Assembly: GCF_030159955.1 (NCBI RefSeq)
Contig: NZ_BSNK01000002.1
Span: forward strand, 1,116,001-1,180,000
Source: Algimonas ampicilliniresistens
GTDB taxonomy: Bacteria; Pseudomonadota; Alphaproteobacteria; Caulobacterales; Maricaulaceae
Direction: 5' to 3'
Length of the DNA stretch: 64,000 nucleotides
Numbering within the stretch: the stretch's first letter is position 1; every line of letters starts with the position of its first letter. The notes beneath the pieces are model-generated. The model searched no databases. It was not told the origin of the DNA and worked only from the letters and a program-made list of their open reading frames with translations. Position numbers and translations under genes: made by a program. This document shows, piece by piece, positions 45,717 through 52,932 of this stretch.

Positions 45717-46517
45717 GTGGCGAACGTCCCTCATATCACACGCCGAGCCGGGCTGATCGGTGGCGCTGGAGCGGCCTTGGCACTGTCCGGGACTCTCTCA
45801 GGTGCCTTACGCGCGGCGGACCTGAAATCAGGTGAGGTGGATGAGGTCGCATCCGTATCTAGCGGGCAAACGGTGACGCTTGCCTCTGGTCTACAGGTCC
45901 GTTTGGCCGGCATCATGACACCCAAGCGATCTGAGCCTTGGGGCCGCGAAGCGCGCGAGGGTCTGTCTGGGCTTTTGCGTGGACGGCGCGTGCGGCTTTC
46001 ATATGGCGGCGACACACGTGACCGCTATGACCGAGCGCTGGCGCAAGTTCACACGCTCGCGCCTGACGGGCTGCAGGATTTATGGGTGCAAGCTGAACTG
46101 ATCCGGCTCGGCCTAGCGCGGGTCTATACATGGCCGGATGAGGAAATAGACGCGGCGACGCTATATTCGATTGAACGGGAGGCGCGGGAGCAAGGACGCG
46201 GGCTGTGGAGTCATACTGATTACGCTGTGCGCGACCCGGACCCGAATAGCCTCGCTCAAAAGGTCGATAGTTTGCAGCTAGTCGAAGGCATTGTGACGAG
46301 CACGGCTGATGTGCGCGGCCGCGCCTATCTCAATTTTGGTGCTGACTACCGCACGGATTTTACTGTCGCCGTCGCCAAGAAACACCGGAAACGGTTTAAA
46401 ACACTCGATCCTATTGGCTTGGAAGGCGCGCAGGTTCGTGTCCGGGGCTGGATTGAGCTGACAAACGGTCCCATGATCTGGGCCAGTCATCCCGCCCGGA
46501 TCGAAGTGCTGAGCTAG
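45717..46517 (+). CDS. Thermonuclease-like (SNase-fold) exported protein
   Basis: 266 residues from GTG. The N-terminus has TRRAGLIGGAGAAL, a twin-arginine-type signal. The SNase fold is seen in VRLAGIMTPKR, WGREAREGL, RDRYDRALAQV and LIRLGLARVY. The usual metal-binding G-I-D-A-P-E is here G-I-M-T-P-K, so the calcium-ligand Asp is missing, while the Glu and second Arg of the active site remain. Nuclease activity is therefore doubtful. A further beta-rich domain follows. Confidence 0.78.
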   Translation: MANVPHITRRAGLIGGAGAALALSGTLSGALRAADLKSGEVDEVASVSSGQTVTLASGLQVRLAGIMTPKRSEPWGREAREGLSGLLRGRRVRLSYGGDTRDRYDRALAQVHTLAPDGLQDLWVQAELIRLGLARVYTWPDEEIDAATLYSIEREAREQGRGLWSHTDYAVRDPDPNSLAQKVDSLQLVEGIVTSTADVRGRAYLNFGADYRTDFTVAVAKKHRKRFKTLDPIGLEGAQVRVRGWIELTNGPMIWASHPARIEVLS

Positions 46518-46918
46518 ATTTCATTGGGTAAGCGCCGACAGAGAATATCGGGCGGAAACAGTAGAACGGGTGCATCACCCACTTGGGCATCAGGAACTAA
46601 TCGGCAGATTGAACCCTGCTCAGTCTCGGTGAGTTCGAGTCGGAAAACTACGTCGGGCACTAAAACTGGTTGACCAATCGCGGATCCTCGTCCGCGATCC
46701 TGCGCCGTCAATCTGTCCGTTCGTGTCAGCGTTCCTACGTCAACGATATAGTCAGGCCCGAGCGTGTCGAACACATAGGTGCGGATCAGGTCTCGCGTCG
46801 CATTGTCCGGCTGATCGGTCAGGGTCGCGCTATAGATTGCACTGTCCATCTTGTCGGTCTGGGTTACGCAACCCAGCAGACATGTCGCCAACGCGAAGCA
46901 GGTGACCCTAAGCAGCAT
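46514..46918 (-). CDS. Small lipoprotein
   Basis: 134 residues with lipobox LLGC and a mature part containing VVFRLELTETEQGSICRL and ILCRRLP. No family was recognised. Its start overlaps the S41 protease stop as TAATG, so it is co-translated with that protease and may be its partner. Its 3' end overlaps the convergent nuclease-fold gene by four bases. Confidence 0.68.
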   Translation of the reverse strand: MLLRVTCFALATCLLGCVTQTDKMDSAIYSATLTDQPDNATRDLIRTYVFDTLGPDYIVDVGTLTRTDRLTAQDRGRGSAIGQPVLVPDVVFRLELTETEQGSICRLVPDAQVGDAPVLLFPPDILCRRLPNEI

Positions 46919-48546
46919 TACGGATTAATCCGCCGAGTCCGCGCAATCTCCCGCGCTTGTAGCCGTGGATCATTCATCAAATCCAACTCAGGGTCGGATG
47001 CTGTTTTCTGTGCGGCGTCGCCGACGAATTTTTCCTGCGGAACAGTACCTGCCGGGCAAGACCCGGTTTCCGCATAGGCTACAGCCGTTGAGAGAAGCGC
47101 TTCGGTGGGATCGCCGAGCGCGCGTGTGAAATCATCGCTGACACGGCAACCCGGCATCACACCACCGATGGTCCCAACAGCCTGTCCAGGCGCGAACCCG
47201 TCAGCATAATCGCCGAAGTTCTTAGAATTCACGCCCCGGAATTGGATCGTGAAATAGGTCGTCCCGCAATTATCCGTCGCGTAGAAGCCGTAGGGCTTGC
47301 CGCAAGTGCGGTTGCCGATTTGAATGACCTCGACATCGATGCCGCGAAGACCGTTGATTACCGCTTCGCTGGCCGAACAGGATCGGCCTGTGGTCAGAAC
47401 GAATACCCGTGGTTTAGAGACTGACGGCGCCTGTCGTGATTGAGGGACCGTTAAGCCGCGACCCGTCGTGTAAAAGGGGGTCGGCGCGATCGGCTGGCCG
47501 GTGACTGGGTTCGTCCCAGCCGCCTTATCATTGAACTGCAAGGTCTCGAAATTCAGCCCGTTTGTCTGGGCAGGGCCAGCAATCATGTAGGAGAGTTGCG
47601 ACGCAATCGTGAGCAGGCCCCCGCCATTATAACGAAGGTCGAGCACAATATCATCGATATTGGCGGCTTGGAGTTGATCAAACGCGTCGAACAACGCCTC
47701 TTCTGCTGTCCGCGGAGAGAAGGTCGTAAAGTGGACATAGCCATAGGTTCGCCCATTCTGGTCGAAGGTCGACACAACATTGACTGGGTCTTCAGTAATG
47801 ATCTGAGAGGTGAGGCTGATCGTCTCGCGCGTTCCGTCTAAGCGTTCAATGACGAATGTGTGGACCTCACCCGCCGCCTCCGGAAATAACCCAGCGTTTA
47901 GTGCAATCGTATTTGAACCAGTCTGGACGTCGACGCCATCAACGGTGATCAGTTTAACGCCCCGGACCAACCCAGCATTGGTCGCTGGCGTATTGGCTTC
48001 GACATAAGCGATGCGAATGTCACGCGGCGGTGTTGACTGGATCAGTGAGAACTCGGCTCCATATCCCGCACTTGCGCCAGATGTTGTCAACTGCAGCCAA
48101 TCGGCGCTGTCATAGGTGAAGTGGAATCGGTCTTTGGGATTGCCGCTGGCTGTCGTCGCCGTGGTGCGGAGTTCATCGAAATAGGACAGAGCCGTTGTGA
48201 AGTCGTTCGGATTTCGGTCGGTGATTTCATTGTACCAGAGATAGGTTTCATCCGACCATGACCGAAGCCAGAACAACTCATCGGACAGTATGCCGGACCG
48301 ATCTGGGAATGCCGTCCCGCTGGCATCGCTACCCGCCCTCGGGGTAGCACAGAGATCTTTGAAAGACGAAGCGGCTGCGAACTGACCCTGCGTCCATACA
48401 TTGTTTTGCGAGGAGGGTGGTGTTGTGGGCGTTGGCGTCACACTCTGTGGTGTTGAAGAGCCTCCCCCACCCCCGCAAGCGGCCAAAAGCGAAGCTCCGG
48501 TAAGGCCTATCAAACTCTGCATGATGGAACTGAGCCTTAGCGTCAT
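46918..48546 (-). CDS. S41 family peptidase lipoprotein
   Basis: 542 residues. Lipobox LAAC is followed by a Gly/Ser/Thr/Pro linker. A PDZ-like domain (ANTPATNAGLVRGVKLITVDG) precedes the C-terminal processing protease domain with DLRYNGGG and the catalytic Ser in TTGRSCSASEAVINGL, with the Lys probably in GNRTCGKPYG. It should cleave proteins in the periplasm. Extra Cys pairs near the active site could form disulphides. The start at 48546 has GGAG upstream. Operon with the small lipoprotein. Confidence 0.88.
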   Translation of the reverse strand: MTLRLSSIMQSLIGLTGASLLAACGGGGGSSTPQSVTPTPTTPPSSQNNVWTQGQFAAASSFKDLCATPRAGSDASGTAFPDRSGILSDELFWLRSWSDETYLWYNEITDRNPNDFTTALSYFDELRTTATTASGNPKDRFHFTYDSADWLQLTTSGASAGYGAEFSLIQSTPPRDIRIAYVEANTPATNAGLVRGVKLITVDGVDVQTGSNTIALNAGLFPEAAGEVHTFVIERLDGTRETISLTSQIITEDPVNVVSTFDQNGRTYGYVHFTTFSPRTAEEALFDAFDQLQAANIDDIVLDLRYNGGGLLTIASQLSYMIAGPAQTNGLNFETLQFNDKAAGTNPVTGQPIAPTPFYTTGRGLTVPQSRQAPSVSKPRVFVLTTGRSCSASEAVINGLRGIDVEVIQIGNRTCGKPYGFYATDNCGTTYFTIQFRGVNSKNFGDYADGFAPGQAVGTIGGVMPGCRVSDDFTRALGDPTEALLSTAVAYAETGSCPAGTVPQEKFVGDAAQKTASDPELDLMNDPRLQAREIARTRRINP

Positions 48547-48585
48547 CGTCTACTCCACATCGCGATAAGCTCTACCTCTGAACGT

Positions 48586-48614
48586 AAAAAGGCCCCCGAA
48601 CAAGCGAGGGCCTT
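48586..48614 (-). terminator. Rho-independent terminator of carD
   Basis: On the minus strand AAGGCCCTCG and CGGGGGCCTT pair (one T-G) around CTTGTT, followed by TTTTTACG. It lies 47 bases after the carD stop and before the S41 gene. Confidence 0.8.
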
Positions 48615-48661
48615 ATCACATTGACAGTTTGACCGATCTGGTCTGAACTCAAGCTTGGCGC

Positions 48662-49270
48662 TTATGCAGCAGCCTCACTGTCATCATTGTCATTATCTTC
48701 TGCGTCTTCGGCAGTCTTCGCCGCCTTGGCTGCCTGCCTGGTGCGTGCCTTGGTTAGCGTGTCGATAATGTCTTCCATGGCGGCATCACGCGAGCTGCGA
48801 CGAATCGCGGCCACTTCCCGAACCATACGGTCCAAAGCGCGCTCATAGAGTTGGCGTTCAGAGTAGGACTGCTCAGGTTGGGCTTCGGTGCGGTGCAGGT
48901 CGCGAACGACTTCGGCGACAAGGATCAGATCGCCGGAATTGATTTTCGCTTCATATTCCTGCGCACGGCGTGACCACATAGTGCGTTTAACGCGGGCGCG
49001 GCCCTTCAGCGTCGTAAAGGCGTCTTTCAGGATTAGATCATCTGAGAGCGCGCGCATGCCAGAATTGCCAGCTTTAGACGTTGGAACGCGCAAGGTCATT
49101 TTGTCCTGCTCGAACTTCACAACGTAAACTTCAATATCGAAGCCGGCGATGACTTCTTGCTCAATGCCAATCACTTCACCAACGCCGTGCGCCGGATAGA
49201 TGATGTGCTGACCAACTTTAAAGCTGACGTTCTTCTTCTTTTTTGAGCTGGATTTTTTTCTCGTTGCCAT
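48662..49270 (-). CDS. CarD/CdnL family transcription regulator
   Basis: 202 residues. After a Lys-rich start (KKSSSKKKKN) comes the CarD RNA-polymerase-binding domain: FKVGQHIIYPAHGVGEVIGIE and YVVKFEQDKMTLRVP, then the helical domain with MRALSDDLI and WSRRAQEYEAKINSGDLILVAEVVRDLHR, and an acidic Ala/Asp-rich tail. CdnL binds the beta subunit and stabilises open complexes at growth-related promoters in Caulobacter relatives. ATG at 49270 is chosen, since earlier residues are not family-like. Confidence 0.93.
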   Translation of the reverse strand: MATRKKSSSKKKKNVSFKVGQHIIYPAHGVGEVIGIEQEVIAGFDIEVYVVKFEQDKMTLRVPTSKAGNSGMRALSDDLILKDAFTTLKGRARVKRTMWSRRAQEYEAKINSGDLILVAEVVRDLHRTEAQPEQSYSERQLYERALDRMVREVAAIRRSSRDAAMEDIIDTLTKARTRQAAKAAKTAEDAEDNDNDDSEAAA

Positions 49271-49389
49271 AAAGTGGATGCCTTGTTTTATCAGAAGTAA
49301 GGGGTGTGGAGCCTGCTCGAAAAGCGTTGTTGCCAAAAACAACGGCGCGAACGTCCCAATATGGGACACTCAACGCCGTGTGTGACTAC

Positions 49390-49395
49390 AGTATA
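49390..49395 (-). promoter_or_regulatory. Possible -10 box of the carD promoter
   Basis: TATACT on the minus strand, preceded by TGT to give an extended -10, lies 120 bases before the carD start. No good -35 was seen. The leader contains a GTCCC/GGGAC hairpin near 49352-49366. Confidence 0.3.
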
Positions 49396-49449
49396 ACACA
49401 AATTTGTCACGGATGCGACTCTCGTGACAGTTCCTCACGTCCAGTGATG

Positions 49450-49977
49450 CTATTTGAGCCGTATTTCTTCAATGGAGTCTGCTAGAACTTTCTCAATGAA
49501 GCTGGTTTTCCCGCTCTGATAATGTGGTGGAATCGTATCCGATCCACGGCAGAGTTCCTGCTTTAGAGCCGAATATTCATCCCTGAGTTCAGAGTTGAGA
49601 CGTAGTCGATCTCGAAATCTCAAGTGACGGTCAATTTCTGGCGCCCCCATTTCGAAGGCATGGATATTCGCCGCGCAATTCAAATGAGTGTTTGGGAATT
49701 TTAGGTAATGGCGCCCTTCAATACCATATGTGCCACGCACGTCGTAGCCTTGCTCTTCGAACCGCTTGGATTCACTGACCAAGTCCGGAAGGTTTGGAAC
49801 GACAAGGAGTATGTCGATAACCGGCTTGGCAATTAGGTCTGATACGGCTGTGCTGCCAATATGATGAAATGAGATATTCTGAGCGGATACAAGCGGTCGC
49901 AGACGCGTGACATGACGCTCAAAAGCGTCGGGCCAAGACGGATCGCTTTTGAGAAGGCGTCTCAGCGGACTTTTCAT
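49450..49977 (-). CDS. GrpB family protein (UPF0157)
   Basis: 175 residues of the GrpB group, a nucleotidyltransferase-like fold. It shows FHHIGSTAVSDLIAKPVIDILLVV, YGIEGRHYLKFPN and a C-terminal SALKQELCRG...Y...K pattern. Cellular role not established. It sits on the same strand as fdxA, five bases after the fdxA stop, between fdxA and carD, which are neighbours in other alphaproteobacteria, so it is probably an addition here. Confidence 0.85.
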   Translation of the reverse strand: MKSPLRRLLKSDPSWPDAFERHVTRLRPLVSAQNISFHHIGSTAVSDLIAKPVIDILLVVPNLPDLVSESKRFEEQGYDVRGTYGIEGRHYLKFPNTHLNCAANIHAFEMGAPEIDRHLRFRDRLRLNSELRDEYSALKQELCRGSDTIPPHYQSGKTSFIEKVLADSIEEIRLK

Positions 49978-49982
49978 GCGTC

Positions 49983-50327
49983 TTACTCGTCGCCAGTTCC
50001 AGGCTTTGGCGAGAAATATTTCTCGAACTTACCTGTCTCGTCCTCATATTTCTCACGATCATCGGGCGGCTCTTTTTTGACCGTGATGACCGGCCACAGC
50101 TCGGCATATTTGCTGTTGATCTCCAACCACTTACCGTCTGGATCATCCTCAGTATCCGGTACGATCGCATCGACCGGACATTCCGGTTCGCAAACGCCGC
50201 AATCGATACATTCATCGGGATGAATGACGAGCATGTTCTCGCCTTCATAAAAGCAATCGACAGGACAGACTTCGACGCAGTCCATGAACTTGCATTTGAT
50301 GCATTCGTCTTTGACGATGTAAGTCAT
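49983..50327 (-). CDS. fdxA: Seven-iron ferredoxin FdxA
   Basis: 114 residues with a 3Fe-4S and a 4Fe-4S cluster. [17 protein letters not shown] carries the first set and [20 protein letters not shown] the second, as in FdxA/FdI. The C-terminal Glu/Lys/Pro-rich tail is typical. It transfers electrons in the cytoplasm. The start at 50325-50327 is fixed by the conserved MTYIV. The sequence directly upstream is a relic of an S4 gene end. Confidence 0.94.
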   Translation of the reverse strand: MTYIVKDECIKCKFMDCVEVCPVDCFYEGENMLVIHPDECIDCGVCEPECPVDAIVPDTEDDPDGKWLEINSKYAELWPVITVKKEPPDDREKYEDETGKFEKYFSPKPGTGDE

Positions 50328-50359
50328 GGGCGGCGCTTTGGCGGCGAGGCGAGAGCGTG

Positions 50360-50460
50360 TCAACCGGGCGGCTGCGGCGCGTCCTCATTCGTGAGATCAA
50401 GATAGAGTGTTCGGGTCTCCGGCGCGGGGCCTTGGCGCGTGCCGGGCGCAACCGGTATGG
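50360..50460 (-). pseudogene. Relic of the 3' end of an S4-domain gene
   Basis: On the minus strand the frame reads APGTRQGPAPETRTLYLDL, then NEDAP, and ends PQPPG-stop at 50360-50362. This matches the C-terminus of the intact S4 gene at 52615. The DNA at 50372-50451 aligns to 52633-52712 with about one in nine bases different, many of them synonymous. There is no start and no S4 domain left. It probably marks the original S4 gene end next to fdxA before the hydrolase/AraC cassette was inserted. Confidence 0.8.
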
Positions 50461-50479
50461 TCCCGATTGCGCAAGTATT

Positions 50480-51370
50480 TCACTGTCCACCTTCGATACG
50501 CGCAAACTCAGAAACAGTTTGCAACCACGCCAGACTAGGTTCTCCAGTCTCTACGTTGATGAAGTTGTGATCTGCGCCATCAATCACAATGGTCTGGAAA
50601 CGTTTGCCCTTCTGCTTCCAGCGTTCAACAACCTCTAAGTCCAACTGGGTTGGGTTGCTGTCATCTAGTTCTCCCATGATCCATAAGATAGGTTGATCAA
50701 TCCGGGCCAAGTCGGCTTCAGGAGAGTAGCTCTTGGAAAGAGAAACACCGTCGAGCTGAATAATTGCTTGATCGATGCTCAATCCTTGGTTTGTCAGAGA
50801 ATCAAAAGCGTCTGAAACTGCAACCGAACTGGCGCCGCCATTGATCGCCACAACATAGTCGATCAAATCGCTCCGAGCCGCTGCAGCAATTGATATCCAT
50901 CCGCCCATGCTGCTACCCACAACCCCGATTCGTTCGAAACCCATTGCTGAAAGCGAATTGGCGACAGCCGAAACATCATCGGCCAAAACTGGGATTTGCC
51001 ATTCGCTGTTGATGGTTCCTGGGGTCTGTAAAGTTCCAGTGGATGAGCCAGAGCCTCGTCTGTCAAAAATCGCAACTGCGACCTCATCATTGAGAAACAT
51101 CGGAATGGCAGGCGCCACATCACTTCTTAAGTGAGAACCGGAGCCACCAATAACAATCATGACATCATGAGGGTTGGATCCCGGCGCACGATGAACGTCT
51201 CCGGCAATTGTGATGGAGCCTGACATAATCTCGAATGGAAGAACTGGATCGTGGAAAACGTCTTTGGTTGAGTGAAAAACGGGCTGCGGTGTTTCGGCTG
51301 GAGAGGCACAGGCCGTCATAGCTGCGGCCACCAAGATTAGCGGTATGAGAAAGGGGTGAGGGGTTTTCAT
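50480..51370 (-). CDS. Alpha/beta-hydrolase lipoprotein
   Basis: 296 residues. A signal peptide ends in the lipobox MTAC. The domain has IGGSGSH, FDRRGSGSS, the nucleophile in GVVGSSMGGWISIA, the acid in GELDDSNP and the His in DGADHNF, a complete triad. It should hydrolyse an ester or amide in the periplasm. GGAG lies upstream of the ATG. With the adjacent membrane AraC regulator it forms a two-gene cassette flanked by two versions of the S4-gene 3' end. Confidence 0.85.
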   Translation of the reverse strand: MKTPHPFLIPLILVAAAMTACASPAETPQPVFHSTKDVFHDPVLPFEIMSGSITIAGDVHRAPGSNPHDVMIVIGGSGSHLRSDVAPAIPMFLNDEVAVAIFDRRGSGSSTGTLQTPGTINSEWQIPVLADDVSAVANSLSAMGFERIGVVGSSMGGWISIAAAARSDLIDYVVAINGGASSVAVSDAFDSLTNQGLSIDQAIIQLDGVSLSKSYSPEADLARIDQPILWIMGELDDSNPTQLDLEVVERWKQKGKRFQTIVIDGADHNFINVETGEPSLAWLQTVSEFARIEGGQ

Positions 51371-51430
51371 TAGGTTGGCTCCAGTTCGTTAGATGAACTC
51401 GGCCATAGCCAGACGACCACTCCCGTCGCC

Positions 51431-52543
51431 TTACTTTATAATTTGAGACAAATAATCTCGATACTTCGACGGAGACAAGCCTAACTCTTTTTGAAAGGCA
51501 CGATTGAACGAAGCCTTGCTGTTGAAGCCATTGTCGAACGCGACATCCAACAGCGTGGACTCGGTGTTCAGTTTAAGGTCTTGTTGCACGGCGGCGACCC
51601 TCAATCCATTCAACCAGCTATTGAAATTGCGACCGGTAACAGTGTTGACGACATAAGATATGTAATGCGGGGCGACTCCCACATGCACGGCGAGATCCGT
51701 CATGCGCAATCCTGCGATCTTGTACATTTCGGTTTCATGGACAGTCTTGCTGATCTCATTGAAAACGGCCTCTGTCGACGCATCGTCTAAAAGCTCAACA
51801 CGGGGACCTTGCGGTTCATTCCGACTTGGGTTTGGAGGCTCTTTTTGCGTGGTGAAATCGGACCAATTCGCAATCGAGATGAGTGAAAAGAAAAACACAA
51901 AAACCCCAAGCCCAAGGGCTCCGGCCAAGTCCGATGACACTGGGAGGCGCTTAACAACGTGCTCAGCAGAGAAGGCTATCGCGATAATCATCATGAAGAC
52001 AATGACTGCGTTCAAAGCCCAACTCGCATATCGGACCAATTTCCGTTGGCGAGCCGATGGTGAGAACTGACCCAATCGCACTCTAACGTAAATGAAATAG
52101 GCAAAGAGTGATCCGGCTTTTGCGACTGCCAACAAAGACACAGAAATTGGAATGGAATGCGTATTCATAACCGCAGCGATTTTGGCGTCGCCGCTTTGCG
52201 CATAAAAGGGCAGAAACAATGTAAGGGCAAAAAGTGCGGGCACGAAGTGAATGAGGTAGCGAAGCCTTAAATCGGGGCTTTCCAAGGATTTGACGAAACC
52301 CCAGATTCCGGGGCCTATCAGGAACGGCATCCAAGCTGAAATTCGCAATATGTTGGGGTAGCGCTGCCACGCCCCACTGCTGACAACCCATTCTTCAATG
52401 ATGATGAGTGTCACAGCGCATAATGTGACGATGAGGCTTAAAAACCCGAATGGATTTTCAGAAATCCGACGCGTTAATAGGGCAATCAGTAAAAAAGCAT
52501 GCACGACGCCTAAGGCAAGAACGATGTGGAATAAGAGTGGCAT
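51431..52543 (-). CDS. Membrane-anchored AraC family regulator
   Basis: 370 residues. Six or seven N-terminal hydrophobic segments (about 1-230) are followed by a linker and an AraC-type double helix-turn-helix at about 270-365, with AVHVGVAPHYISYVVNTVTG and LLDVAFDNGFNSKASFNRAFQKELGLSPSKYR. It would sense a signal at the membrane and regulate DNA directly. It lies 60 bases upstream of the hydrolase gene, which is the likely target. Cassette inserted between S4 and fdxA genes. Confidence 0.88.
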   Translation of the reverse strand: MPLLFHIVLALGVVHAFLLIALLTRRISENPFGFLSLIVTLCAVTLIIIEEWVVSSGAWQRYPNILRISAWMPFLIGPGIWGFVKSLESPDLRLRYLIHFVPALFALTLFLPFYAQSGDAKIAAVMNTHSIPISVSLLAVAKAGSLFAYFIYVRVRLGQFSPSARQRKLVRYASWALNAVIVFMMIIAIAFSAEHVVKRLPVSSDLAGALGLGVFVFFFSLISIANWSDFTTQKEPPNPSRNEPQGPRVELLDDASTEAVFNEISKTVHETEMYKIAGLRMTDLAVHVGVAPHYISYVVNTVTGRNFNSWLNGLRVAAVQQDLKLNTESTLLDVAFDNGFNSKASFNRAFQKELGLSPSKYRDYLSQIIK

Positions 52544-52614
52544 GAACGAACTGATCTAACGTCCGGCGTCAATGGCACGAACGTGCTCCTTTGGAATTAA
52601 GACGCCCGAATACG

Positions 52615-52932
52615 TTATATCTTACTACGAGTCTGCGGCGCGTCCTCAGTCGTAAGATCAAGATAGAGTGTTTGGGCCTCCGGTGCGGGGCCGCGCCGCG
52701 TGCCGGGCGCGATCATTTCAACGTGAACGAGCCCTTTATGGCGCATGAAAGAGAGCTGATCGCCAGCGCGAACTTGAAAGTGAGGCTTTGTCACACGGGT
52801 CGTCTCACCCGCGCGGGTCAGGCGTAATTTCCGCTTACCGATCAGGGTTTGAGCCTCACGGCGAGACTTGGTCAAACGCGTACGAAAGAGCCAGATGTCG
52901 AGGCGGCACGTCTCTGGGGGCGTATCGCTCAG
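52615..52932 (-). CDS. S4 RNA-binding domain protein with probable CTG start
   Basis: 105 residues if started at CTG (52930-52932). The S4 domain reads CRLDIWLFRTRLTKSRREA, then LIGKRKLRLTRAG, and KPHFQVRAGDQLSF, as in Hsp15-like heat-shock RNA-binding proteins. The essential RLDIWLFRTR lies upstream of the nearest usual start, TTG at 52875, which would cut the domain in half. No ATG, GTG or TTG is in frame between that motif and the helicase stop. The CTG overlaps the helicase TGA as CTGA, suggesting coupled initiation. Confidence 0.75.
   Translation of the reverse strand: MSDTPPETCRLDIWLFRTRLTKSRREAQTLIGKRKLRLTRAGETTRVTKPHFQVRAGDQLSFMRHKGLVHVEMIAPGTRRGPAPEAQTLYLDLTTEDAPQTRSKI

Noticed and set aside
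48585..48650. Pho-like CTGTCA near the carD terminator
   Set aside because: Only one good half-site; the second TCA is eight bases away instead of eleven.
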